A stretch of 64,000 nt of DNA from Sulfobacillus thermotolerans (lineage in GTDB: Bacteria > Bacillota > Sulfobacillia > Sulfobacillales > Sulfobacillaceae). Below are positions 25,368-35,376 of the stretch, piece after piece. A program made the position numbers and the translations under genes. The DNA is taken from positions 2,666,001 to 2,730,000 of the forward strand of contig CP019454.1 in NCBI GenBank assembly GCA_002951815.1. The letters run 5' to 3'. A model generated the notes under the pieces. That model did no database searches. It saw only the letters and a list, made by a program, of their open reading frames with translations, and was not told the DNA's origin. Every line of letters starts with the position of its first letter. Within the stretch, counting starts at the first letter, position 1.

Positions 25368-25386
25368 CCCTGCGGCTTCATTTTTC
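25352..25386 (+). terminator. Terminator of the mrp operon
   Basis: A 12-bp perfect stem (25352-25363 with 25369-25380) has a 5-nt loop and is followed by TTTTT. The left arm overlaps the mrp stop codon. Confidence 0.92.
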
Positions 25387-25404
25387 ACTTGACAACGGCG
25401 CCTT

Positions 25405-25746
25405 TTAAGGTGTGGACGTGCCCTCACGTCCATAGTTATCCTCCAAACGCACCACGTCATCAAGTTCTGGGGTGGACACTTCCATCACGTCCACATCTGT
25501 TACGGCTGTCAAGCGGTGTTTGGTCAACGGCACAATTTCTACGGCGTCGCCTGGATAAAGACGGCGCACTTCTTCGCCAATCAAAACGTCGGCTTCTCCG
25601 GCGACCACGTACATACTTTCATGCTTCACCCGGTGATATTGTAAGCTTAAAGACTGGCCTTGATTGACATGAATAAGTTTGCCCACGTAGCGGTCCGTCA
25701 CCGCCCACCATAACTCAAAACCCCAGGGCTTTTCAACGCGTTTCAT
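25405..25746 (-). CDS. Cupin, mannose-6-phosphate isomerase type II-like
   Basis: A 113-residue single-domain cupin that matches the C-terminal isomerase domain of bifunctional mannose enzymes: VEKPWGFELWWA, SLQYHRVKHESMYVVAGEA and GDAVEIVPLTKHRL. The metal-binding His/Glu residues are present (HRxxHE, H in KHRL). AAGGTGG precedes ATG 25746. It may interconvert fructose-6-P and mannose-6-P and so feed the mannose-transfer genes; alternatively it is a generic sugar-binding cupin. Confidence 0.82.
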   Translation of the reverse strand: MKRVEKPWGFELWWAVTDRYVGKLIHVNQGQSLSLQYHRVKHESMYVVAGEADVLIGEEVRRLYPGDAVEIVPLTKHRLTAVTDVDVMEVSTPELDDVVRLEDNYGREGTSTP

Positions 25747-25790
25747 CGATTTCCACCTTCCACGGTCCGGATACAGACCGTGTTAATAAG

Positions 25791-26444
25791 TCAGGGTTCA
25801 AAGGCCCGAACTGGTTTAGCGGATACACTATACAACATGGGTTTCTCAAACACATCCACCACGGAAAAGCCTGCTTGGCGCAAATGCCGCACCATTTTGG
25901 CTAGTGGTATATAATGGGGATCCGGCCAAAACTCCGTGATGACCAATAGTCCATCAGGCGTGAGAACCCGGCGTGCTTCTTCTAATGCTGTGACGCGCTG
26001 ACTGGGTGCAACTTCCCCTAACATGGCGACCATGATAACTCGGTCCATGCTCTGGTCCGCCCATGGCATTTCAGTAGCACTCGCCGTCGCAAGACCCGTT
26101 CGTGATAAGACGCCTTCTGTGCTCAGACGATGCTCGGTGCGGCGCACGGCTTCACTTTGAATGTCGACCCCGTAAGCCTGCCCACCTTCTCCTACGCGGT
26201 GCGCAATTTCTGAGAGCACAACGCCTACGCCAATGCCCACTTCTAGAACCCGCAAACCACTCAAATCCCCCGCCAAGCGCAACGCATCACGAGGTCCAAA
26301 ATAGGCAACCCGGACAGGATTGGTGAGGAAAAACTGTTCGAGTTTCATCGTCATAGGCCCCGGTCGCAATTTGCCATTAATGCGCACGACAGCAAATCCA
26401 AGACCTAATGCCCCTAATATGCCTAGTCCCCACTTTCGCTTCAC
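25791..26444 (-). CDS. SAM-dependent methyltransferase, UbiE-like
   Basis: A 217-residue class I methyltransferase. After a short hydrophobic N-terminus (GLGILGALGLGFAVV) it has motif I VLEVGIGVGVVLSEIA, an acidic VDIQSE and motif IV-like SMDRVIMVAMLGE. GTG 26444 is preferred because GGAGG is 7 bases ahead, whereas ATG 26450 is only 1 base from it. The substrate is unknown. It lies downstream of the sulfoquinovose synthase gene on the same strand, but a terminator separates them. Confidence 0.8.
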   Translation of the reverse strand: MKRKWGLGILGALGLGFAVVRINGKLRPGPMTMKLEQFFLTNPVRVAYFGPRDALRLAGDLSGLRVLEVGIGVGVVLSEIAHRVGEGGQAYGVDIQSEAVRRTEHRLSTEGVLSRTGLATASATEMPWADQSMDRVIMVAMLGEVAPSQRVTALEEARRVLTPDGLLVITEFWPDPHYIPLAKMVRHLRQAGFSVVDVFEKPMLYSVSAKPVRAFEP

Positions 26445-26618
26445 ACGCATGCCTCCCCTGGCCAGTCCGCCATCGCTTCTCCCCACCGCTATTGTACAAT
26501 TTTCCGCCAAAGGATGGGGATATTTCCCGCAGTGAATTGGTCTTTGTGTCCCTATTATACCCGCTGAATGCAAGGCCAGGAGTACATTTCGCAGCCAGGA
26601 GAGAGCGCATTGAGGACA

Positions 26619-26661
26619 TAAAACAACCGCTCTTACCCTAAAAAAGAGCAAAAGCGGTTGT
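26619..26661 (-). terminator. Terminator after the UDP-sulfoquinovose synthase gene
   Basis: ACAACCGCT (26623-26631) pairs with AGCGGTTGT (26653-26661), with additional CTCTT/AAGAG pairing inside. TTTAT follows on the minus strand. Confidence 0.7.
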
Positions 26662-26668
26662 ACAGGAC

Positions 26669-27910
<1,242 letters not shown>

Positions 27911-27939
27911 CTATTAGCCAAATGAAGATTTCCTGAATT

Positions 27940-29199
27940 TTATCCTTTTCCTCTAGACAAATCATACAACCGGTCTTTTTCCGGGAGCCACCGGACAGTT
28001 CCCACAGGGGGGAGCATGCGATCGGGGTCTTTTGAGTGTAGAGGAAAAAGAATATCGGGTTGAATAACATCGAGGAGCGCCCGTATATCGTCTGGACTGG
28101 CATGTCCCCCCGTCCCAATCGCCCAAAAACTGGTGTGAACAACCGCTAGCCAATCTTGTAGCAGAGTCCAATGCGGGTCAAACGTTCCTAAAGGTTCTCC
28201 ATTGGCATGAATAAACGTGGCCGACGGTCCCATAGGTAAATCAAGCATCATAGGCCAATCTTGAGCCGTCAATTGGATTATGTAGCGTTCAGGATGTTTT
28301 TGTATGGGGTCCAAGTGGTCCGCGTCCCATGACTCAGCCGCCAGCCCCATGGCTTGAAAAAACTGGGTCATGCGTTCAGGCCATAAAAAAGTCCGCCCCA
28401 TCTCCCGTGCCACTTGGATAAAAGCCGCCACCCGCTCAATATTGCGCGGGTAAACCGTCGCCAACACAAGTCCTGGCGTCTGGGCCAAAATTTTAGCAAA
28501 GGCCTGATCCACGTCTTCTTCGGTACGGGTCGCGTCCTGAAATCCAAAAGACAGTGTCGTGCCCTCCATAATGAGGGCACGAGCCCCGCGCACTTTATGC
28601 GCAAATTTCCACGTCTGTTCCGGATGGCGTCCATGAAGACGCAGGTCTCCACTAAAGGCTACCACGCCGTCCTCGGTCTCTACCGCGTACCCCGATGCGC
28701 CGATGATATCGTGATCGACGGCATACCGGGTAACTTGAAAAGGTCCAAATGCTATGGGCTGTTCGGCTGCCATAGGCCGCAAAACGGGCCACTCCCCACC
28801 AGAATCTTCCCCGCTAATTTCTAGGGCGTGCATCAATTGCACGGTTTCCGGCGACGCCCAGATTGGAATGGCTGGGTCAATCGCCCCTGCTAGTCCAATG
28901 TGATCCAGATGCGCATGCGTAATAAATACCGCGGTATGGCCATCAGAGCCCCCTGGTAAGTTGTTGATGCTCCTTAATAACTCGGGTCGATAGAGATGAG
29001 GAATGTGCGGGGCCATCTGCGTTTTCAGGCGATCCGACAATTCATGCCCAGGCCTGGGCCTCACTGCTCCTCGAAATAGCCCCAAGCCCGGGCTGAAATC
29101 CAATCCAAAGTCTAAGAGAATCCGCCAGCCTTCTTGTTCGATAAGAATTTTACTCGAACCGATCACGCCGACGCCTCCAAAAAACCGAATGGTTGCCAC
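27940..29199 (-). CDS. RNase J-like metallo-beta-lactamase-fold hydrolase
   Basis: A 419-residue protein. HAHLDH (about residue 95), FSGDLRLHGRH, the downstream IGTGGHASPDDI and PLHSKDP give the metal ligands and the C-terminal motifs of the beta-CASP RNase J-like group. It is shorter than true RNase J (about 550 aa) and lacks its C-terminal domain, so a nuclease role is probable but not certain. GTG 29199 is preceded by GAGGGGG and lies 4 bases after the HAD gene, so the two form an operon. Confidence 0.78.
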   Translation of the reverse strand: MATIRFFGGVGVIGSSKILIEQEGWRILLDFGLDFSPGLGLFRGAVRPRPGHELSDRLKTQMAPHIPHLYRPELLRSINNLPGGSDGHTAVFITHAHLDHIGLAGAIDPAIPIWASPETVQLMHALEISGEDSGGEWPVLRPMAAEQPIAFGPFQVTRYAVDHDIIGASGYAVETEDGVVAFSGDLRLHGRHPEQTWKFAHKVRGARALIMEGTTLSFGFQDATRTEEDVDQAFAKILAQTPGLVLATVYPRNIERVAAFIQVAREMGRTFLWPERMTQFFQAMGLAAESWDADHLDPIQKHPERYIIQLTAQDWPMMLDLPMGPSATFIHANGEPLGTFDPHWTLLQDWLAVVHTSFWAIGTGGHASPDDIRALLDVIQPDILFPLHSKDPDRMLPPVGTVRWLPEKDRLYDLSRGKG

Positions 29200-29203
29200 C
29201 GCT

Positions 29204-29899
29204 TCAATCCCCCTCGTGGTACTGACTTAGCCATTGCCTGGCTTTTGGTAAAATTTCTTCTAGGGTCGCTGCTTGAAACGTCGCAGGGCCAGGAAAAATG
29301 CGCCGCGGACTAATGTGTCCGGTCGTCCATCCCTCTTGAACGCCCGGAGCAATGTCATTGATATAATGATCGCCAATACTCAAAACCCGGGAAGGATCAT
29401 ACCTAGGTCCCATCACCTCGCGGACCGTTGCCACCAGCCCCGCAGGTTTGTTAGCTTCAGACCTTATCACGTCAAATGCGTGATCCAAATGCATCTGCTC
29501 CAATAGAGGCACCGCCGCTTCATAAGGGCTGTTGCTCGCCATAACTAAAGTTGCCCGGCCCCGCGCGTCTTGTAAAAATTCCGCCAGACCTTGCGGCACT
29601 TCTAGGGGGCATTCGCCACTTAACATATAACGCCGCGTGTCCATGAAAGCCTGTTGCCACTGTTCAGGCGTCAGGCGTTGCCCAAATGGTTCCATCAAAC
29701 GCACCACCGCTTCCCAATTATCGGCGGCGGGTACCATATCGCTACCCGCTATGTGCGCTTGCACCCGGCGCAAGTAGTCGTTCGCCGTCTTGGGATCTAA
29801 CCAGTCGGCCACCCGACGGGCATAATACAAATAGGGCTCGTCCCCTCGGTATAATGTACCGTCGAAATCAAAAATCATTAAAGGCTTGGCCACCATCAT
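29204..29899 (-). CDS. HAD-superfamily phosphatase
   Basis: A 231-residue hydrolase with motif I FDFDGTLY near the N-terminus, motif II VMASNSP and motif IV SIGDHYINDIAPGV. A helical cap lies between motifs I and II. AAAGGAG precedes tandem ATGs (29899 and 29896). The substrate is not readable. It is the first gene of a two-gene unit with the RNase J-like hydrolase. Confidence 0.85.
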   Translation of the reverse strand: MMVAKPLMIFDFDGTLYRGDEPYLYYARRVADWLDPKTANDYLRRVQAHIAGSDMVPAADNWEAVVRLMEPFGQRLTPEQWQQAFMDTRRYMLSGECPLEVPQGLAEFLQDARGRATLVMASNSPYEAAVPLLEQMHLDHAFDVIRSEANKPAGLVATVREVMGPRYDPSRVLSIGDHYINDIAPGVQEGWTTGHISPRRIFPGPATFQAATLEEILPKARQWLSQYHEGD

Positions 29900-29925
29900 T
29901 CACTCCTTTGTTGAACGCGCGTCCG

Positions 29926-29955
29926 TGTCACACGAGCCATGAGACGCAGTATAAT
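29926..29955 (+). promoter_or_regulatory. Promoter of the CDF transporter
   Basis: A consensus TATAAT (29950-29955) has a poor TGTCAC -35 (29926-29931) 18 bp upstream. It places the transcript start near 29962, after the ATG at 29939, and so supports the GTG start at 29987. Confidence 0.5.
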
Positions 29956-29986
29956 AGTATATCAATGGGAGAGCGAGGACGAACTA

Positions 29987-30895
29987 GTGCACCAACATTC
30001 ATCACATCACGCCACGCACGCTGTCCGGCAATTAACATGGGCGCTCATTCTGACTCTAATCATCTTTATTGTTGAGTTTATTGGAGGACTCGAAAGCCAT
30101 AGTGTTTCGGTGTTGTCCAATGCACTTCACTTACTAAGTGATAGCGGGGCAATGGCTCTCGCCTATTATGCCGCGAAGGTCCAGGCCCATCCACCTACCG
30201 CTCGGCTCAGCTATGGTTATCGCCGCAGCGGCATTTTGGCAGCGCTCATTAACGGGCTAGCGCTGGTCATCTTATCCACTCTCCTTATCGCCGCCGGCAT
30301 TTACCGCCTCATTCGCCCCCAGACTGTACAGGCTCCGGTGATGGTCTGGCTGGGGCTTTTGGCATTGGTGTTCAATGCCGCCATCACTCTTTTGCTCATA
30401 CGCCATGAGGAACACGACCTCAATGTGCGGTCAATGTTTTGGCATGCCGTAAGTGACGCTGCCGGGTCCTTCAGCGTTATGGTGTCCGGTCTGTTGATCC
30501 TGTGGACCCATTGGTCGGGTTTTGATCCCCTCTCCGGCATTATCATCGGGCTCGTTCTCTTTCGCGCCAGCGTCGCCATTACCCGTAAAAGCATTGCCAT
30601 TCTCATGGAAGCCACCCCCCTTGGCATTGATCCGGCTGCGATTGAAGCCTCTTTGCGATTAATTCCCGGGGTCGATGATGTGCACCATATCCATGTCTGG
30701 GCATTGGAGTCGGGATATAATGTGCTTTCCGCCCACGTCCTCACAGGCAATATGTCTCTGCGCGAAGGGCAGCAATTACTCGCCACCCTCAAAACACGAC
30801 TCACGACAGACTTTGCCATTCACCACGTCACCATCCAATTGGAAACCGACCATCATCCCCATCCGGATGACGACTGCATTCACCCTTCGTCCTAA
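29987..30895 (+). CDS. Cation diffusion facilitator efflux transporter
   Basis: A 302-residue CDF transporter exporting a divalent metal (Zn, Mn, Co or similar). A His-rich N-terminus (HQHSSHHATH), six membrane helices with the HLLSDSGAMALAY and WHAVSDAAGSF metal sites (HxxxD in helices 2 and 5) and a cytoplasmic C-domain (DVHHIHVWAL) ending in a His/Asp-rich tail (DHHPHPDDD) are present. GTG 29987 follows GCGAGGA by 7 bases. The next gene is an MntR-like regulator, hinting at manganese export, though zinc remains possible. Confidence 0.9.
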   Translation: MHQHSSHHATHAVRQLTWALILTLIIFIVEFIGGLESHSVSVLSNALHLLSDSGAMALAYYAAKVQAHPPTARLSYGYRRSGILAALINGLALVILSTLLIAAGIYRLIRPQTVQAPVMVWLGLLALVFNAAITLLLIRHEEHDLNVRSMFWHAVSDAAGSFSVMVSGLLILWTHWSGFDPLSGIIIGLVLFRASVAITRKSIAILMEATPLGIDPAAIEASLRLIPGVDDVHHIHVWALESGYNVLSAHVLTGNMSLREGQQLLATLKTRLTTDFAIHHVTIQLETDHHPHPDDDCIHPSS

Positions 30896-30966
30896 CTCAA
30901 AGAGCGTGCACGTTTTGCGCCATTCTCGCATACCATAAACGAAAAGGGAAAAGAGGGTGAGGAACC

Positions 30967-31392
30967 GTGTCCACACCCAACCAAGAGGACTATTTGGAGG
31001 CGATATGGCGCCTGACACAAGAAAAGGGCTATGCCCGAGTGTCAGATATTGCAGAGCGCTTGCATATCTCCCAAGCCTCTGTGAGCAAAATGATTCGGAA
31101 GCTCAAAGAGGATGGGTGGCTTGACGTCGAACGCTACCGAGGTCTTGCCTTGACCGAGAAGGGGATGGCAGAGGGACGCCAATTGCTCGCCCGCCACCAA
31201 ATCCTGGAACGATTTCTCCTCCATCTTGATATCCGAGAAAACGATGTGGTAGAACACGATGTGGAAGGGATCGAACATTATTTCAGCACCGAAACGCTCG
31301 AGCGCCTCACGGCACTTGTCGCGTTTATCGACAACAACCCCGAATGGTGGAACAAATTTCTCCAAAAAACCCCTCCTGCCCCCAAAGCCTGA
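30967..31392 (+). CDS. DtxR/MntR-family metal-dependent regulator
   Basis: A 141-residue protein, the size of MntR (no SH3 domain). The winged helix spans about 1-65 with DIAERLHISQASVSKMIRKL, followed by a dimerisation domain with metal-ligand positions (EDYLEAI, HQILERFLL and EHDVEGIEHYFS). GTG 30967 follows GTGAGGAA. It is probably cotranscribed with the CDF gene 71 bases upstream and may control it. Confidence 0.88.
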   Translation: MSTPNQEDYLEAIWRLTQEKGYARVSDIAERLHISQASVSKMIRKLKEDGWLDVERYRGLALTEKGMAEGRQLLARHQILERFLLHLDIRENDVVEHDVEGIEHYFSTETLERLTALVAFIDNNPEWWNKFLQKTPPAPKA

Positions 31393-31404
31393 GACTTTTG
31401 CTAA

Positions 31405-31410
31405 TATAAT
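31405..31410 (+). promoter_or_regulatory. -10 element upstream of the first carboxypeptidase gene
   Basis: A consensus TATAAT just after the MntR-like stop codon and 30 bases before ATG 31441. No convincing -35 is seen. Confidence 0.4.
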
Positions 31411-31440
31411 ACGCAACGACCCTTGCAGGAGGCAGACTGA

Positions 31441-32415
31441 ATGATTTCCCAACCCCGCCGGAGAAAACCGGCTCCCGCTCCTTGGGCGGCCCTGGCGATT
31501 GTTTTTGCCCTGGTTGCGTCCGCCTGGCTCAACCGTGCGCTATCCTCACCCCACGCCCAGGTGGCCGTAGCTCGCCAACAGCGTTCTCATCGCAACATCC
31601 CTATTGTCTACAGTGTCGAACCGGTCAACACCCCGACCCCAACCTTGCCCTTCGCCATTGGCGAAACCTCAGGTGTGCTTTGGGACCTCAATACCCATCA
31701 ATTGTTGTGGCAGCTCAATGCCCATACACCCGGGCCCATGGCTTCCACCACAAAACTGATGACGATTTACCTAGCATTAAAGGAATTGCCGCTCAACAAG
31801 ACGCTAACAGTCACCCCCAATGCTGCCGCCACAAGCGGGTCTGATATTTATATGGCACCGGGCGAACATTACCGCGTCAAACAGCTCTTATATGGCCTCA
31901 TGTTAGCGTCAGCCAATGACGCCGCGGTGGAGCTAGCGGAAGCGATGGGTGGAAGCACCGCGCATTTTGTGAAAGAAATGAATCAAGAAGCGGTAAAGCT
32001 CGGCATGCACGGCACGCATTATGCCGACCCCGACGGCCTTTCCCCCCAATCGGTAGGGACCGCTTGGGACCTCTCCATCATCGCTGAGCAGGACTTGCGC
32101 AATCCTTTGTTCCGAAAAATCGTGGATACTAAAGAAGTCTCGCTCCCCCACAATCCCATCGTGCGCAATCTCAATGGTCTTCTTTTTATGGATCCAGAAG
32201 TGACCGGGGTGAAAACAGGCTGGACAACGGCCGCAGGCTTTAACCTCATTTTTACGGCCACCAAGATGATCGACGGCCACCGCGTGACGTTACTAGGGGT
32301 CATCTTGCACGCACAAGATGGATTCCCGCCCGAGGACGCCGATGCGATGAAAATTATTCAGTGGGGATTTCACCAAGTGCAGCTACAAATGACTCCACCA
32401 CGGCATCCGGTATGA
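31441..32415 (+). CDS. D-alanyl-D-alanine carboxypeptidase (S11), copy 1
   Basis: A 324-residue penicillin-binding carboxypeptidase that trims peptidoglycan stem peptides outside the membrane. An N-terminal hydrophobic anchor (WAALAIVFALVASAWL) precedes the three active-site motifs: STTK (about residue 102), SAN (in LASANDAAVELAE) and KTG (VKTGWTTAAG). There is no long C-terminal domain. GCAGGAGGC precedes ATG 31441. Its 3' end overlaps the convergent paralogue by 33 bases. Confidence 0.92.
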   Translation: MISQPRRRKPAPAPWAALAIVFALVASAWLNRALSSPHAQVAVARQQRSHRNIPIVYSVEPVNTPTPTLPFAIGETSGVLWDLNTHQLLWQLNAHTPGPMASTTKLMTIYLALKELPLNKTLTVTPNAAATSGSDIYMAPGEHYRVKQLLYGLMLASANDAAVELAEAMGGSTAHFVKEMNQEAVKLGMHGTHYADPDGLSPQSVGTAWDLSIIAEQDLRNPLFRKIVDTKEVSLPHNPIVRNLNGLLFMDPEVTGVKTGWTTAAGFNLIFTATKMIDGHRVTLLGVILHAQDGFPPEDADAMKIIQWGFHQVQLQMTPPRHPV

Positions 32416-33603
32416 TTGATCGGCCTGAATCGGCACCCACGCTGAGGGAGCCCACCCTTGCGCCACCACCCGGCCATATCCCACCGTTTGTCCTTTCGAC
32501 CAATGGTCGCCCAGGTTCTTCCACCGAAATTGAAGATGCGCTTGTTCTCCCGTATCATAAGCCCCTAACGCCTGGGTCAGTGAAAAACTCTCGATCCTCT
32601 TCCCAAAGCTCGTCGTTACCAGCGCGGTTGCCACTGGGACCTTAGCAGGAAAAAGTGGAGTCCACGGCACATGAAATGCTGTATTCATCAACTGAGCCGT
32701 GTCCGCGAACATCGGATTGAACAAGGGTTCCCCTAACACAACGCCATAGATCGTCAACGGTTGGCCATGCAACCGTTTAGTTGCTGCAAACACTAAACAG
32801 CTACCCGCCCAAGGTGTCCAGCCCGTTTTCACCCCAATAGTTCCCGGATACTGCCAGAGCATTTGATTTAAATTAGTCAGCTCACCAAACGGTGTACGCT
32901 GGGTCTTTGTTTTGACCAACTGCCGAAACGTTGCGTTTTTCATCGCCACCGTGGTGAGCTTGATTAAATCACGCGCCGTGGAATACCCCTCATGGCTCAC
33001 CCCATCTGGATCCGTATAATGCGTCCGGTTCATCTGTAACAGCTTAGCTTCGCGGTTCATGTCCGCGACAAACTGCGTGGGATGGTTGTCCGTTTGTGCG
33101 CGTGCTAATGTCCATGCCGCGTCATCTGCGGATGGTAACATCAACGCCCACAGCAAATCATGCACCGTGACGACCATGCCCGTACGCAAGGGCACCTCGC
33201 TATCGTCTTTCAATAATCCCAAACGGTCATTAACCGTTTCCTGACGGTTAATGGTCACTCGCTTGTTGAGCGGCATGGCCGGATTCGTTAACGTAAGATA
33301 TGCCGTCATAATCTTGGTCGTCGACGCAATGGGACGCTCAATGTTTTGCCCCTTAACAAACAGCACAGGACCTTGCGCGGCCTTCATCTCACAACTTCCT
33401 GCTTGCGTCGACCATTTCTCGGGGTCTTTAGGAAGCCTGACATCCTCCCGAGCCCGTGGCGCGATGGATATCGGATGGACCTGCACCAGTTGGGGCAGCG
33501 TAAAGGCGAGAGCACCAACACCTAGAATCCCTGCGCTCCATGCCCAAAATCGAAAACGCGGCCGATACCTGCGCGGCCGCTGTTTGAGCCGAACCCTTGG
33601 CAT
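32383..33603 (-). CDS. D-alanyl-D-alanine carboxypeptidase-like (S11), copy 2, variant SxN motif
   Basis: A 406-residue paralogue with an N-terminal membrane anchor (FWAWSAGILGVGALAFTL) and a longer C-terminal beta-domain. STTK and KTG (VKTGWTPWAG) are intact, but the middle motif reads SAD (LPSADDAAWTLAR) instead of SxN. This substitution may lower or alter activity. Its start overlaps the stop of the upstream esterase gene by one base, so it is coupled to it. Confidence 0.88.
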   Translation of the reverse strand: MPRVRLKQRPRRYRPRFRFWAWSAGILGVGALAFTLPQLVQVHPISIAPRAREDVRLPKDPEKWSTQAGSCEMKAAQGPVLFVKGQNIERPIASTTKIMTAYLTLTNPAMPLNKRVTINRQETVNDRLGLLKDDSEVPLRTGMVVTVHDLLWALMLPSADDAAWTLARAQTDNHPTQFVADMNREAKLLQMNRTHYTDPDGVSHEGYSTARDLIKLTTVAMKNATFRQLVKTKTQRTPFGELTNLNQMLWQYPGTIGVKTGWTPWAGSCLVFAATKRLHGQPLTIYGVVLGEPLFNPMFADTAQLMNTAFHVPWTPLFPAKVPVATALVTTSFGKRIESFSLTQALGAYDTGEQAHLQFRWKNLGDHWSKGQTVGYGRVVAQGWAPSAWVPIQADQSYRMPWWSHL

Positions 33604-34235
33604 TAGCCCCTTGCCCCTCCAGACAACGACTCAAGCCAGGCGCTTAAGTCGGCCATTTCCTCCGCACTGACTTCATGCGCCATCGGATACGCATGAAATT
33701 GCACATGCGCCTTCGCTGCTTCTAATCGCTTATGTCCCACTTCACCCAGCGCATAGGGTAAGACGCCGTCATGCTCTCCATGTCCCCAAAAGACCTGCGC
33801 GGGGCCTTCGTGCAAGATCAAATGGTCGGGGACATAACCGCTCAAGACCACTACCCCTGCCAACAGCCCTTTTAACCGGCCAGAAAATCCCGCGGCCATG
33901 GCCATCACAGAGCCTTGCGAAAATCCTCCCAGCACAATGCGCGACCGGTCAACCCCAGGAAAACGCTCAGGAACCTGGCGCACCCATTGCTCGACAGCCT
34001 CCAAACTGGCAGCAAAATCTGCGGGTTCCGGCTCGCGCACGTTGGCCAAAGAATACCACTGATACCCAGGACCATAGGCATAAGGCGCTCTTAAACTGGC
34101 GAGTCCCCAAGATTTGGGCAATAAGGGCGCTAAGCCCATTAAGTCTTCTTCATCTGATCCCATTCCATGCAATAACACGAGAAGAGGATACGGTTCCTCA
34201 TGGGGTACAACGTATTTGGCAATTAAGTCCTGCAC
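33603..34235 (-). CDS. Phospholipase/carboxylesterase, alpha/beta hydrolase
   Basis: A 210-residue serine esterase of the carboxylesterase 2 type. LLHGMGSDEEDL forms the oxyanion region and GGFSQGSVMA holds the nucleophilic Ser. HGEHDGVLPY carries the catalytic Asp, and the catalytic His lies in PMAHEVSAEE. There is no signal peptide, so it is cytoplasmic. It precedes the carboxypeptidase gene with a one-base overlap. Confidence 0.88.
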   Translation of the reverse strand: MQDLIAKYVVPHEEPYPLLVLLHGMGSDEEDLMGLAPLLPKSWGLASLRAPYAYGPGYQWYSLANVREPEPADFAASLEAVEQWVRQVPERFPGVDRSRIVLGGFSQGSVMAMAAGFSGRLKGLLAGVVVLSGYVPDHLILHEGPAQVFWGHGEHDGVLPYALGEVGHKRLEAAKAHVQFHAYPMAHEVSAEEMADLSAWLESLSGGARG

Positions 34236-34267
34236 AGATGAGACACGTCCTTTCTTTCAACCGCCAT

Positions 34268-34735
34268 TTAGTGGCCAATAATAATCTGAATCAAGCTCTT
34301 TGTCGTCGGCCCGGGTGGAAAAATCACGAACAACAATAAGAACACCGCCAACCCGGTAATTGCAGCGATAAACCAGAACGTTGCTGTCCATGGCGCAATT
34401 TTACGATGTTTATTAAACCGCTCGCTTAACGCATACCGCAAAGTGATAACGCCCATTACGGCAGCAGCGGTGGCTAGGAGTATATGAATCAGAAGGAAAA
34501 TCTGGTAGCTAGCGTTATATTTGGCAGGCCCGCCATAAAAGGTATCGCCGACTAAAAACGTACTCAATAGATAGCTGACAAAAAAAACGGCCCCTAATGT
34601 CGCGCCCGAAAGCATAAACTTGCGGTGCACTTCCACCTGCTTATGACGAATAAAATACCAGCCAATGGCCACTAACGTGGCACTCGCAATCATGACAATT
34701 TCGTTGAATAATCCCCACAGGCCTGCTAGTCCCAT
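34268..34735 (-). CDS. DUF420 membrane protein
   Basis: A 155-residue four-to-five-helix protein of the DUF420 family (VEVHRKFMLSGATLG, HILLATAAAVMG, NKHRKIAPWTATFWF), which includes CtaM/YozB of Gram-positive haem-copper oxidase assembly. The conserved His residues are present. No oxidase gene is nearby, so that role is by family only. Confidence 0.82.
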   Translation of the reverse strand: MGLAGLWGLFNEIVMIASATLVAIGWYFIRHKQVEVHRKFMLSGATLGAVFFVSYLLSTFLVGDTFYGGPAKYNASYQIFLLIHILLATAAAVMGVITLRYALSERFNKHRKIAPWTATFWFIAAITGLAVFLLLFVIFPPGPTTKSLIQIIIGH

Positions 34736-35376
34736 CCGACGGCCTCCTCACCTATTCGAGCGACTTCAGCCGCCCTTTGCTGTCCTCTATTATGACACGG
34801 TATCCGTTCTCTGCGAAAGGCTTGCCTGCGAACTCCCAAATCCCCAATATTCCCTAATGGAACAGTATCAAGGATAGGAAGATTTGAACCGGGAAAGCTC
34901 TTTGGTCACTTCGGCATCACGAGGTCTACGGACCACTTTGTGGCACTGTTTGGCGCTTGGGTCGGCGCGGTTGCATCGACCGCCGATGCCTCGCTAACGT
35001 TTCTTGCGTCATGCATGCTTGCCCAGTTCGGTTTCCTTTGGGTGTGGCGAAATCACCTCGGGCCCCTCATCCCCCGTCCACCTTATAGCACACGCCATGT
35101 GCACAACGAACAAACCGCATGGTTTGGCCATGCAGTTTGCTCGGAATTGCCGTGTTCAGTTCGTCCTGGCAAACAAGAGCGCCCCTGGGCGCTTAGTTTG
35201 AAACACTGATTATGGCTGCTTCTGGCACCTCAATCGACGCATCACGCGAATCATGCCCACTATTTTACAATGACTTATGGCCCACCATACCCAAAGGATG
35301 GGTTTATCACACCCGGAAAATCACGTGCACGCGACCGTTATCCCGTCTTCAATACGAAAAACGCCGGTCAGATGTC
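34736..35376. other. 641-bp stretch without a convincing gene
   Basis: Only short frames without family resemblance or ribosome sites are present (the longest is 89 codons, plus strand, near 34940-35209). A GC-rich 7-bp hairpin AGCGCCC/GGGCGCT is at 35178-35193, followed by TAGTTT. The 5' part presumably carries the DUF420 gene promoter. The remainder may be decayed sequence. Confidence 0.5.

Noticed and set aside
34870-34900. Sequence like a tRNA T-arm (gatttgaacc)
   Set aside because: No acceptor or anticodon stems can be folded around it.
34940-35209. 89-codon plus-strand ORF
   Set aside because: No ribosome site, no recognisable motif and odd composition.
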